The notes under the pieces: generated by a model
The model's input: only the letters and a program-made list of their open reading frames with translations
What the model was told of the DNA's origin: nothing
Database searches by the model: none
Shown here: piece by piece, positions 35,149 to 46,937 of the stretch
Numbering within the stretch: the first letter of the stretch is position 1
Layout: each line of letters opens with the position of its first letter
Made by a program: the position numbers and the translations under genes
NCBI GenBank assembly: GCA_021396245.1
Contig: WNYE01000020.1
Location: forward strand, 248,001-312,000
DNA from: Sporothrix humicola
Taxonomy: Eukaryota; Ascomycota; Sordariomycetes; Ophiostomatales; Ophiostomataceae
Reading direction: 5' to 3'
DNA length: 64,000 nucleotides

Positions 35149-38100
35149 ATGTTGCCAGTTGTGTGGCTATTGCTGGCCCTGCTTGGCTGCATCCAGGCAT
35201 TCCGCATCACGAACGAACCCACCCGAATCTCCACCGTCACCGATCGGTCCATCTCAGCCAGTCCCTCCGGCCTCGTCTCCTGGGACCGATTCAGCATCCG
35301 CATCAACAGCACTCGCGTGTTCCTGCAGTCGGCCGAGTTCCACTACCAGCGTCTGCCCGTGCCCGAGCTATGGACGGTGAGTCGTCTTGGGCGGCCGCGG
35401 TGACTTCATATCATATCACGCCTAACACGTCGTGCAGGATGTGTTTCAAAAATTCAAGGCCAATGGCTTCAACGCAGTCAGGTGCGTACAATTCCCTTCT
35501 TTTGATTTTCGACATCTTGTTGGGTGGTCTAACACATCCAGCATCTACTTCTTCTGGTCGTACCACTCTGCGGCACCCGGCGTCTTCGACTTCACCAGCC
35601 CGGGCAAAGACGTTCAGCGTCTATTCGATGCCGCCAAGGCCGCTGGTCTCTGGGTCATTGCCCGCCCGGGGCCTTACTGCAATGCCGAGACCAATGCCGG
35701 CGGGCTGCCGCTCTGGGGCTCTGACGGCAGTATCGGCAATGTGCGGACCAGCGATGCGGCCTACCACAAGGCCTGGCAGCCGTGGATGTAGGTTAAAAAG
35801 TGGCGTTGATAGGATATCATACCAAGAGACAGTATTCTGACGATTCAGAGCGGCCATTGGCAAGATTATCGCCAAAAATCAAATCAGCAACGGCGGTGTA
35901 AGTCTCCCCTTTCCCTTTTCAAAGCGTGCATCACGATCCCGTCGTTTCTTTGAGGCACATGCCTCTTTTTTTTATCGAGGGTATATACTTTATGTGCTAT
36001 TCTCGTTTTATTTTTTGTTCGTCTTTATCGATTTTTTTTTTCTTTAAAAAAATTGTCCAAATTCTGTCTAGTTTTATGTGTATATTTGTTTAACTTTTTT
36101 TTTTTTTTTTTTTTTTTGAATATTGAATATTGAATATTGAATATTTGCATATGTCTACTTACCGGTTTTACATATTTTTTCTTTGTTTTCTTCCATACCC
36201 CCACGAGCTGTATTTGTCTTTCCATCCTCGAATATTCCCTAATCCCCATCCTCTCATCACTACACACCGACTACACGCACATCACCACACGTATGATACT
36301 AACGCCAACAGCCCGTCATCTTGACACAAGTTGAGAATGAGCTCACCGAGACCCGCCACACGGCGAGTGATAGCCTTGTCGTCTACATGACACAGCTCGA
36401 AGCTGCACTGCGAGAAGCTGGAATTACCACGCCGTTCACGAGCAACGAAAAGGGCATGCGGAGTGCAGCATCATGGTCAAGTGACTACCAAGACGTCGGT
36501 GGCTCTGTTGACATCTACGGCATGGACAGCTACCCCGGCGGGATGTCGTGCACGAACCGGAACTCTGGCTTCAAGGTCGTCCGCACCTATGGAGAGTGGT
36601 TCGACAAGTATGCAGCCTCACAGCCGGTGTCTCTGCCCGAGTTTGAGGGTGGCTGGTTCTCCGGCTGGGGCGGAACGTTTTACGATGAGGTGAGATATCA
36701 CTGATATAGGACCCATTCGACGATACTGGAAACTGACAAAATAGTGTGCTGCAGAACACTCTCCAGAGTTTGCTGATGTCTACTACAAGGTGAGTGGTAG
36801 ATGAGCTGCAGATAGGCCAAAGACGGTGCATGTGAAATGGAAACTAAAATACATACAGAACAACATCGGCCAGCGGACGACATTCCAGAACATCTACATG
36901 GCCTTTGGCGGCACAAACTGGGGACACTGTGAGTTTGATTCGAGTCCCACTACCTCGCCACGACTCGACTGACAGAATAGCTGCCGCGCCCGTTGTGTAC
37001 ACGAGCTACGATTACAGCGCACCACTCCGCGAGACTCGACAACAGACAACCAAGCTCTTCCAGACGAAGCTCGTCAACCTCTTCTCGACGTCTTCGCCGG
37101 ATCTTTTGAAGACGAACATGGTCGGCAATGGCACTGGAGTCCGGGTGTCTTCTAAAGATGTCTCTTCCTGGGTGTTGAAGAACCCAGACACCGGCGCCAC
37201 GTTTACCGTGATTCAACAATCAAACACGCCATCCAACACAAACGTGTCGATGTCGATTACCTTCGACACGAGTGCCAACGTATTTATTGTGCCAGACGTG
37301 GCACTGTACGGGAGACAGAGCAAGATTCTCGTGACAGACTATGCTCTGGGAAGGGAGAACAAGAGTGCTCTCCTGTATTCCACGGCCGATATTGCGACCA
37401 GCGAGTCCTTTGATAACGGAACTGCCTTGGTTATGTACCTCAAAGAAGGCCAGACCGGCGAGTTTGCCTTCCGCGGCGAGCATGACCTTACCTTCACCGT
37501 GTTTGGCAGTTCAAAAGTGACGGCCGCAGCGAGAAATGGGTACTCCTCGCCGCCGACATCCCAGCAGGTATTCTCATACGTCCAAGGGGCTGGAACTACG
37601 GCAGTTCTGTTCTCCAACAACGTGCTTGTCTACCTCTTGGACCAACCGACCGCGTGGCGATTCTGGGCGCCCCACGATGGTGATAATAGCCTCGACGTCA
37701 CCAACAAAGGCCGCATATTCATACTTGGCCCCTATCTAGTCCGGTCTGCACATCTCGACCAGACGACAGGCGTTTTGACTGTCCTGGGCGACAGCGACTC
37801 TACGACGACCCTTGAGGTATTTGCGGGCGACGGTGGTGGAAAGAATATTCAGACAATAAACTGGAACGGCAAGGCACTGCCGGCAACAAAAACTGCGTAT
37901 GGCAGCTACCAAGTCACCATTACGGGCGGCCAAGATCGTACCACTAAGGGGGACGTCAGGCTGCCACAGTTTACTGAATGGCGCACAGCAGACTCTCTCC
38001 CAGAAGCCCAACCCGACTACGATGACAGCAAGTGGATTGTTTGCAATCACACAACGACCAATAGTCCCGTGGCACCTGCCACACTTCCAGTCCTTTTTGC

Positions 38101-39070
38101 CTCAGACTACGGCTTTTATGCAGGGGCGAAGGTGTACCGTGGACGGTTTGTATCAGCAGGGTCTGCACCGACTTCAGTCAACATCACGGCCTCGGGTGGT
38201 CAAGGATTCGGATGGACGGCTTGGGTCAATGGCCATTTGATCGGCGGCAGCCCTGGAGCGGCAGGCCAGGCGACAACTTCTGCTGTTCTCGCATTGCCCG
38301 CAGATGTGCTCAACAAGGACAAATCGGCGGACAACGTTCTCACGGTACTGGTCGACTATCACGGACACGACGAGACGTCGACACGCAACGGCCTGAACAA
38401 TCCGCGTGGTCTTCTCGGCGCAAAGCTTTTGTTTAGCGGGACAGACAATGACAGGTCTAAACGGGCCACAACGCCATCGTCTGGCTTCTCTTCGTGGAAG
38501 ATTATGGGGAATGCCGGAGGGTCTGCCAACATCGACCCAGTGCGCGGGCCTATGAACGAGGGCGGGCTCTACGGCGAGCGCCTCGGCTGGCATCTTCCCG
38601 GCCTTGATGTAGCTGCCAACAAACACTTTAACCAGGGAAGCCCTTCTGATGGCATCAAGGGCGCCGGTGTCCGATTCTGCATTACCAACTTTGCACTCGA
38701 CATCCCGGCCGACCTTGACGTGCCGCTTGGAATCGAGTTGTCTGCACCCTCTGGCACAGTTGCCCGTGTTCAACTTTGGATCAACGGCTACCAGTATGGA
38801 AAATACGTGCCGCACATCGGCCCCCAGACGCGCTTCCCTGTGCCGCCGGGCATCCTCAACACGCGTGGCAACAACACACTGGCACTGAGTCTCTGGGCCA
38901 TGACTGCTGCTGGGGCACATCTCGACATGGTGGCTCTCGTGGGATACGGAGACGACAGCAAGGATAGTATCGCCGCGTACGAGACGGCCTTCTTTGCCGA
39001 CAGCAAGCAGTGGGTGGAGAGCAGCGCCAGTCTACAGCCTCCATGGACCGACAGGAGCAAGTATGCCTAG
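35149..39070 (+). CDS. Secreted beta-galactosidase, glycoside hydrolase family 35
   Basis: Eight exons: 35149-35376, 35438-35481, 35542-35787, 35849-35897, 36312-36689, 36745-36789, 36859-36928 and 36981-39070, giving 1049 aa, the usual size for fungal LacA-type enzymes. A signal peptide (MLPVVWLLLALLGCIQA) directs secretion. The TIM-barrel domain includes FLQSAEFHYQRLPVPELW, GLWVIARPGPYCNAE, ILTQVENE with the probable acid/base Glu199, SLPEFEGGW with the probable nucleophile Glu299, and AFGGTNWGH. C-terminal beta-rich and jelly-roll domains follow. It should release terminal beta-galactose from plant cell-wall polysaccharides or lactose. VENEL replaces the more common NEY after the acid/base Glu. 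Introns are 52-69 nt except intron 4, which is 414 nt and low-complexity. Intron 2 (60 nt) is open in frame. No paralog or cluster partner lies nearby. Which GH35 subgroup it belongs to is unresolved. Confidence 0.94.
36095..36145. repeat. Poly-T23 followed by TTGAATA tandem repeats, inside GH35 intron 4
   Basis: A 23-T run (36095-36117) is followed at once by about four tandem copies of a 7-bp TTGAATA unit. Both lie inside the 414-nt fourth intron of the GH35 gene, about 170-215 nt before its acceptor. Confidence 0.9.
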
Positions 39071-40456
39071 ATTGGCCGTTTGACTTGCTCCACTGACTCA
39101 ACGTTATGGGAACACAAAAACGCCCTTCCAAAAGCCCCCTTTTCATTTCTATTTTTCTGTCTTTCTTCCTTCTCTTCTTTCTTTCTTTCATTCTTTGTCT
39201 TTTTTTCCGTCTTCCTCATGTCCTACACCACGCATCGGCAGACAGACGCCGACTGTACCACACGACCCGCCACCAACTCCTGAGCCATGTGTTTGTTGGA
39301 CATGTCTGTGAGACATAGAAGGCACACAAAACTCGTGTTCTAGATGAGGCCATTTTCTGTCTTGTTCTTGACTTGTTGGTATCAACTTCCGTTTATGCCC
39401 TCTCTCTCCTATTCTTGGACCACGCTGGATATGCAATGAGACCTCAGTCTTATGTGTTGTACTCGTATGGACGATGTGCTGTCTTGTCTTTTCTCGCATC
39501 CTTTAGTGGGTGGTTGCCTTCCATCGGAGCTCTTCCATCGTTGCAACATTGAAAAATCCCAAATACGGCTTGTACATCGCACAGTGGATAAGTGACACAG
39601 GATACACCGTCACAGAGAGAGGCATTTTGATAGCAACAAGTGAACAACACAAAAATAGTCAGGAGTTAGCTGCATATAAACACCAAAGTCTACCCGTATT
39701 TGGTCATATTTGGACACTTGGCACCGGACAGATGAGCTCGGTTTATGGAGTACTGTCTACTTGTAGGAACAATATTGACCTTTGGGTGAGATGGTCCTTT
39801 TGTCACTCTAGTCTTTATTTCTTTTTGCCTCTCGCACCTCTCCGTGCCGTTCGGGTGTCGTTCGGATATGAAGCACACGCGAGCGTATTTCATTTTACTT
39901 GTTGAGATTTGAAGTGCCATCTAGCAGCAGTGGTAGGTGAAAGCGTGTCTCTGTATCTCGTCTGTACCTCGTAGCACAACCTGTCAGGAAAGACGGTCTG
40001 GCCACCGATCCGATCTTGTACAAGGACGAGCAAGCACAAAGTATTTGTGTGGCACATATTTTGTGCTTCCGGAAATACGGTGAGAAATTGTACTCAGTCC
40101 TGTGGTGAGCCTTTCTCTTCTCGTGATTCATGAAAATATGCTCTCTCTCTCATTGCTATTTCATTTCTTATCCAATACGGAGCGTTCTCGCCGCATCCAC
40201 AAAGTACAACAATACGGATGCAATACACAAATACGCAGCAATACCAAGACTCTGACGTGGTGAGATGAGGGCTGAATGAGGCTTGGCTGATTGGTTCTTC
40301 TGGACAGCAACCAAATCAGGCCTTTTGTTGGTCGGCGTTGGTTACCTTGTACTGTGCATTCTTATTTTGGATAAGTCGAGTAAGATGAGTGGCACAGAAT
40401 TTGCAGATATTTTCAACGGCGAGGCACCAACGAGATTTTATTGATATTGTCGCTGA

Positions 40457-40465
40457 TACGGAGTA
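40457..40465 (+). repeat. TACGGAGTA motif, copy 1
   Basis: An exact 9-mer in the AT-rich spacer. Two further exact copies occur in the window on either strand. Confidence 0.6.
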
Positions 40466-40737
40466 TTGATGTCAGATGGCTACCCGAAGAGCCAAGGCGA
40501 CGTGTTCGTATTTCGACATTCAACTACTTGCCCAGTCCAATACTAAAAATACAGACTGTCTGAAGCCAATATCTCACGACTGTAATTATTACTGTTGAAA
40601 AGGGTGGATGACTGGAAAGTTGATTGTCACTGGTTGCTTGTTTGATGTGTGTAAAATACTTTTCAAGATTTAGTTTTTGGCTTTTATGTATGCATTTTCT
40701 CTTCTGCTTTATTTATTTTTATGTTCATTTCTTGAAT

Positions 40738-40934
40738 AAAATAATGTGATATGAAAATAAAATAAAATAAAAAGCATCAAACTCACTTCTACAACAACAA
40801 AGTGTTGAGCAAAAAACAACACATCACTGATGCTGGTGTACTCTGTACAAGTGTCCGACGTACTTGTACTCTGTCCGAATAATCTCACCAATTTCTATTT
40901 TCTATTTTCTATTTTTATTCATTTTATTTTATCG
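40738..40934. repeat. AT-rich inverted low-complexity arrays (AAAAT-type / TTTCTATT-type)
   Basis: A-rich AAAAT repeats at about 40753-40773 face T-rich repeats (three TTCTATT-like units, then TTTTATTTTAT) at 40893-40934. The outer parts share about 12 bp of inverted complementarity, so a weak long-range hairpin is possible. The repeats at 40838-40879 lie between them. Confidence 0.6.
40838..40879. repeat. Nested inverted and direct repeats (candidate operator)
   Basis: GTACAAGT (40845-40852) and ACTTGTAC (40862-40869) form a perfect 8-bp inverted repeat with a 9-bp gap. It is overlapped by two direct copies of GTACTCTGT (40838-40846 and 40866-40874) and two of TGTCCGA. The compact symmetry is like a dimeric regulator site; no binding protein is known. 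Confidence 0.6.
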
Positions 40935-41091
40935 TAGCTCCTCCCATTCCTTCCTCTTTGGTACACTCGCTGGAGAACACGCCGCAACTGCGTTTTTCAC
41001 GACCCGCTTTGATTGCTTCTTTTGATCTTTTCCTACGCGTCCCTTTTCCTGTGGAAGGTGCGAGTGGAGCCTTTTCATCCGAACATTGTGC

Positions 41092-41112
41092 TGTCCACAT
41101 GTTGTCCACATG
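41092..41112. repeat. Tandem TGTCCACATG, 11-bp period
   Basis: Two exact TGTCCACATG copies start at 41092 and 41103, 11 bp apart (one helical turn), followed by a partial TGTGTCC. It could be a paired protein-binding site, or chance. Confidence 0.65.
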
Positions 41113-41972
41113 CTGTGTCCAATTGCACGAGTGGACGTGCGGCGTCCCTACCTCACTGAGTACACTCATGCAAGGGCTAGAGGTAGACGCCATGCGCACC
41201 CAACAAGGGGCTCATTGCGATTTCAAAGTCGTATCCGTGTGCGTGTATGAAGTATTACGTCGTATACTTTATACACAGAGGAAGGAAGTATCGCGATGCA
41301 GCCAGATAGGGGCATTTCTTGTGGTGGCTGTAATGCGTCAAAGTGCACTCAAATGGAGGTTGAGCGCTCCTGCCAATTGAGAAGAGGAAGCGGCACGGTC
41401 GCGCTTTCTTATCCTGCTCATGACCACCTGCTCGCGTCTTCCCATGCTTGTGCCTTCCCTTTGGCATGTGGCCATGATGGAGAAGGGAAGGAACGAGCTA
41501 CTCTCCACAATCAAAAAAAGGGGGCAGAGTGACTTGTCCATTCTCTTCTAGCCTCTCTTCTTCTCTTCTCGTTTCCTCCCGTTTTCATCAATTTCTTCAG
41601 AGGCGTTGACGATGCACCAGCGCCGGTCCCGAGCGGCACCACCACACCACTTTATCTATTCTTCTGCGTCCCTCGCTTCCTTATTCTCTTTTTGTTCTGT
41701 CCTGCCCACCCACACTTCTTTCGTCTGTTAAAATGGGGGTTGCCTTAGCGCAATCTGTACCTGCATATCCGCTTCCCATACCCAAAAGAGTCGACAAAAA
41801 GTCACCCCAAAAGTGGAGGCTCCAATTTGGCCCTTCTTCCTTTGTTCCTTTTGGACAGCCAATCTGCTGCTAAAGTCGCTCCAAGGAAAATCCTCCGGAA
41901 TGTTTGCGTGGCCAGGCCAGGAACCTCGTGTCTCTTGCTCTGGAGATACGTTGTAATTACATTGGGCAAAAG

Positions 41973-41981
41973 TACTCCGTA
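41973..41981 (-). repeat. TACGGAGTA motif, copy 2 (as TACTCCGTA on plus)
   Basis: An exact complement of the 9-mer, within GTACTCCGTAC, in the same spacer as copy 1. Confidence 0.6.
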
Positions 41982-44900
41982 CACAGTCCTGCCATGGAAC
42001 AACAATTGCCACTGGTTCAGGAACGGCCAGGAACAGTCAGGTACCCGCAGAGAACAAATGACTGCAAGACCAGCGACATGTCACTTGCCCCGTATTGGCT
42101 ACGGAGCTTTACAAGCAGGGCGTCTTACTCTTACACCACTTCGGCACAAGCATGCTTGCATACACGTTTTTCAGCGCTGATCTTTTCTTCTCTCGCAGCA
42201 TCCACGGAGCCATTGGCAGCGAGCAAAATACAAAAAAAGCTTGGAGCTTGGTCACAGCCAAAATATGACCTGCCAGGTTTTATTTCCTGTCTTCCCGACG
42301 GGAAAAAGAGCTCTGTCGGCCGGTAGCATCCGTTGGGAGCTGACGTATGCGCCAGTGGTATATTGTACATTGCGAACAGTGCTGTGCCACGGAGAGGTGA
42401 GTGCACTTGTTATTTCCTTAACTTTTTGACCATCGAATGTTGAATGCACATTTATGCCTGTCTGCCTGCCTATCCCTTCTATTGCTTCTTTCTTCCTCAC
42501 CGGCTTGCCAATATCCTCTCCACAGAAATACGTGCAGTCTGCCCTACGACGTGCAGATGCGGAAAATGGAGACAAACATGGCCCTGCACTGACGAGACAT
42601 GGGTTTGGATGCGGCAATCGCTCTTCCCATCGCTTGTGGCTCTCCCAAATCGTGGCCATCGTCGCCCATATCGTGGTTCTCCCTGTCTGTGTGGCCTGGC
42701 CCCCAGCAATCTCTGCCCTATCCAACCAAAGCCACAGAAACCAAAGCTTCCACAAAAAAGGGCATGATGTGGGAAGGGCGGAAGGGAGGGGAGAGAGGAT
42801 CCACTACCACGCACCAGGCCCAAGTTGCCCGAGCGCGTGCAAATGTGCAAATCTCCTGGATTAGGCTGGACTGGCTTGGCTCGACAGAATGGCCAGACCT
42901 GGCCGGAAGCCCCAGAAGCAGACAAGGGCCAAGACTGCCGAGAAGACGGAGGTCATCTCACGGCGTGCCATACGACGTGCCTGCATGCATTTCCGGGGCA
43001 CACAGCACGGGGGAGAGAGAAGAAAATGTGTTCAAGAGAAGGGCCCTAAATCAGTCTCGTCAACGAATAAGAGTGAGACCGATAGTGAGACTTTGACTTC
43101 TTGACCTCTCTTCCAGCGCGAGGGAAAGGGGAAGATTGCTTCCCAAACAAAAAGATCAAAAGAAAGCAGGAAGCCACAGAGCGGAAGAAAAAGCAAAGAT
43201 GGAACGCAGAGAACACAGAAAACGCAGAAAAAAGCAAACGCAACCAGAGATCAACAAGCAAATATTGATTTTTAGCTCGCCGTCATCAACACCAACAATG
43301 GGTAGGCGCTATGCAGCCTCTGTTTTTCTCTCCAGGGGTGCCTGGGACCCGATCCACCACGCTTCCCGTTATCTGGCCTAGCCCGATTCTATTTACAACA
43401 ATGGAGACCCAGGCTGCCAGGGAGGAGAGAATTCAGAGCAATGCAGACCGCGATCAGCGCTATTCTGCGCGTTGAAAGACGGAGCTGCATCTAGACCTTT
43501 TCGTTCTTTTCAACGACGGCCACTAAGACGAACGGGCGATACGATTCGATCACAGCGCTCTTTGTTTTCTTTGAGCAGCATCCCTGCTCCGTTGGCGACC
43601 GTTTAAAGGCCAATTTTTTCAAGTGAGATACAAGGCGTGCTGTCGAACGTGGTGATTTCTGTTTGCGCCGCTCTTTAATCCCATTTCGCATCTTGCCAGA
43701 TTTGCTCTGCAAGATGCAGGCACAACTGCTTAAAATCCAGTACTCTCAGTAACCTCTCACAGCCTCAACTCAAACAGACTCTGCACGCGCTGCCGGTCTA
43801 AGATGCTCATCTCCCGCTGATGACAACTTATGCAGCACTGGTCTGCCCCCCTTTTCGAGCCACACTCCTCACACCAAAAAGAACGGAAGAACTCCCAGCG
43901 CGCCCCCTGGCCGGGTACTACCACAGTGCTTCCCTCCTGAGAGACGCAAAGCACGGTGCCGCCAAGCCGCGAAGCCTTTGTCAACGCAACGCGAGCAGCA
44001 CCCCTGTCGTCCCCTCTCCATCGTATTGGCACCCGAGCCAGAGCGCTTACCCTTTGTGCCAATGGCTGACCCCGACTTTGCTTCTTTCGTCAGGGCCTCT
44101 CCATCCAGAACGCTCCAAAGGCCCCAGTCAATGGTCAATGGGTCTGGCCCAAGCCCCAGCCAACGGTCCACCCAATGCACCCACTGCTGTTCAAATCTTC
44201 CCAAAAAGAACGAGTACGACCTCACCACGGCCGAGTGCATTTTGAGCATTTTCTGTATTTTTTCTTTGTTGACGACGCCCCTTGGCCGAGCCTTTTTGCT
44301 TTTTCAAGGGGGAGTCCTGAACAGTGGTTATCACGCCTTTTCTCTTGTTGTCCTGATCTCTTGACCTCTTGGCCTCACTATGTCATCTTCATTTCTTTCT
44401 TTGCAGACTTTGTCGACCTCTTCATCCACTTGCCATTTGTTCTCCATCCCGCGGGCCGCCATGCTGAATGAAGAATTTGGAGCCAATATCTCATAGGCAA
44501 TATCGCCCCATACGAGCCTGCGCACTCACTTGGCCAATCCGTCCCCGAGCACCGACGTTTCCATCCCATCTTTTTTGTCCTCCTTTCTAGCCTGCTTCCT
44601 TCCAAAGCGTGCAAGGCCGGTTTCCCTTTCTGTCTTTTTCCTACGCCTTGCTCTACAGCAACCCCGTCGCGGAAATCCTACAAATACAAATGTATGCCTG
44701 TCCTCGCTCCTCCCACAGCCTGGCAGTTGTCAACCGTCACCGTCACCCCCTGCTCGCTACCCTGCCAGTTTGATAACCCCCTGCACTCAAAGTCTACAGT
44801 CCATTGAGTTTTTGGTGACCTGTGCTCCTCTTTCGCTTTTCTCGCTCTGTTCCCGTTACTCTGTTCCTCTGCAACTCTGCAGCTCTGCAGGTCTGCTCCT

Positions 44901-45558
44901 CTCGGTTCCTCTAATTTTCCTCCCCTTTGTTTTCTTTGCCATACACACATACGACTTTCCCGCGGCATTATCATTTAAATCAATCCTCGCCCATTTACCC
45001 AGATTGACACTTTCACTCCACCGCACAAACTGGGCAGAACGACACACTCGATCCACGTCAACAAGAACAAACCGGAATCCAGCCGCCCTGCTTTCGCTTT
45101 CCTTTCGATCTTTTTCGTTGTTCTGGTTATAATAAGACAGCCGCTCCTAAGAAACAAAAAGGAGCTTGGCCTTCCACCCGTCGAAACAAACGAATAAAGC
45201 AAAGGAAACGTCGCGACTCGACAAAACGACGAAACGATAACAATCAGAATAGCAGCTTTGAAAAAGGCAAGCTTAAAAGACGACAAAAGGAATTTCGAGC
45301 TCAGATTTCTACCTCAAACTGCGGTCTCGATTCGACGACATCGACTGAGAAAGGTCTTGTTGCCGCCGACAAATCGACAGAAGCAGCAAGTGATCGGCAC
45401 TGGCGCCTGCAAATCGATTTTGCCGACACAACAAACAATCGACTCTTCAACAACGCAAAAGTCGACTTGCGATCGTTTCTCAACATCACGTTCATTTTGA
45501 ATTCTTTCTCGAGCTTTACTCGCATCGCCTAGTTTTGCGCTCGTCGTCAATTCGAGTG

Positions 45559-45585
45559 ATGTTCGACCAACCCCCGACCCTGTAA
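45559..45585 (+). promoter_or_regulatory. Short upstream ORF (8 codons) before the GPI-protein gene
   Basis: ATG at 45559 with TAA at 45583-45585, ending 66 nt before the first candidate ATG of the GPI-protein gene. It lies in the A/C-rich leader-like zone. Translation is not shown. Confidence 0.4.
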
Positions 45586-45651
45586 TTCCGCAGCTTCCAC
45601 GAAATCGATTGGAGATCGACGCTGCCTCCCGCCGCTACACAACGTTCGCGC

Positions 45652-46937
45652 ATGTCGATCCTTCAGCACACAATGGCTTCTTCTGTATCACAACACCACC
45701 ACAAACCCCGGATACAATCCTGGCGGTGCACAACACTCTCTTTTATTTTTGTCACTCTCTGCATATCTCTGTTGTCTTCGACCGCAGAGGCCAAACCCGA
45801 CCGCATGATCGTGGACACAACACTCGTTATTCCTCGGTCTTCAACAACAACCATCCCCGCGGCAATCGCTGTGGAGACTCTTATGCGCGATGACCGCATG
45901 CCGGTGAAGATGAACGGGCAGTGGACCTTTTTGTCTCAGGACGAGATGGTCGAGCTCCGGAAGCGGGACGATATTGGCACGGCCGTGACGACTGCAGCCG
46001 AGACGACCACAACGACCCACGGCAAGACGACGACAACCAACGCAAAGACAACAGTGACGACCAAGGCCGAGACGAAGGACGGCACGACGACGACGGAGAC
46101 CACAAAGACCAAGACGACGTCGTCAAGACCGCTGCCGAGTTTCTTCGACAGCAGCCTGGCGTCCAACTTCTCGACCGACTCGGCATGCCCGGCGTTCATC
46201 AACGCCTTCCTCACGAACCCGACATTCAAGAAGTGCTACCCATTCTCACTTCTTCTTCAGGTGAGTAGCTCTCTTCTCTGCAATAATTATGTCCTTTTCT
46301 TTTAGTTTACAATGCTGACCATATGCAGGGCTCGCGGTCGTTCTTTGATGCTGAAAAGTCGCTTGTGTCCATTACGCAGGTTCTGGATGCGACATGCGCT
46401 GCCAACGCGACCTTTTGCACGACATACCTCAACAGCCTGGCGGCCAATCTGACCGATTCCGCCAACTGTGGCCAGGACTACAAGCTGGGCAACTCGATTG
46501 TCGTCCAAGCCTATGATGGCATGATCGGATACCAGCCGCTGTACGCAGCATCCTGTCTGACAGATCCAGACACCGGCGCCTACTGCTATGCCAACGCCAT
46601 CACCAACCTGACGACGACGGCCAATGTGTACTTTTACTATTTACCACTCAACAACTCACTACCAACCAGTGGCTCGGAGCCATCCTGCAACTGGTGCTTG
46701 AAGCAAACCATGGCCGTCTTCCGATCAGCAGCAGCCGACCGCAAGAAGCCTATTGCCAACACGTACCTGTCGGCCGCAAAGCAGGTCGACACAATATGCG
46801 GGCCGGCATTTGTCAACGACACTTTACCACCGGCCATCTCATCCGGCGCGGCGTCCTTGTTACGTCAGGGTCTGTCAATGTCTTGGGTCGCGCCAGCACT
46901 CTTATTAAGTGTGGCCGCACACTTTGTCCTCCTATGA
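45652..46937 (+). CDS. GPI-anchored, Cys-containing cell-surface protein (DUF7729-like)
   Basis: Exons 45652-46260 and 46329-46937 encode 405 aa; the intron is 68 nt. A hydrophobic segment at about 27-45 ending STAEA is the signal peptide. A Thr/Lys-rich linker of about 110-160 (TTTTHGKTTTT, TTTTETTKTKTT) is likely O-mannosylated. The folded domain runs from about 170 to 370 (ACPAFINAFLTNPTFKKCYPFSLLLQ, SLVSITQVLDATCAANATFC, YYLPLNNSLP) with regularly spaced cysteines and N-glycosylation sequons. A Gly/Ala/Ser site followed by a hydrophobic C-terminus (WVAPALLLSVAAHFVLL) is a GPI signal. I recall this domain as DUF7729, a family of unknown function; the name is from memory. It probably acts in the cell wall or plasma membrane. 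A second in-frame ATG (45673, stronger context) would drop seven residues and still leave a signal peptide. Confidence 0.88.

Larger units (their letters stand above)
39071..45651. other. Gene-free 6.6 kb spacer between GH35 and GPI-protein genes
   Basis: No credible gene was found. The region from 39500 to 40940 is AT-rich. Between 40730 and 42000 there are AAAAT-rich arrays, nested inverted and direct repeats, a TGTCCACATG tandem and two TACGGAGTA-class motifs, listed separately. From about 44200 to 45000 the plus strand is pyrimidine-rich, and from 45000 it becomes A/C-rich (CGACAAAACGACG-type), consistent with promoter and 5' leader of the gene at 45652. All larger frames read as noise. 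Confidence 0.6.

Noticed and set aside
36929..36980. Box-B-like GATTCGAGTCCC as a tRNA
   Set aside because: It is part of the 52-nt seventh intron of the GH35 gene; no cloverleaf surrounds it.
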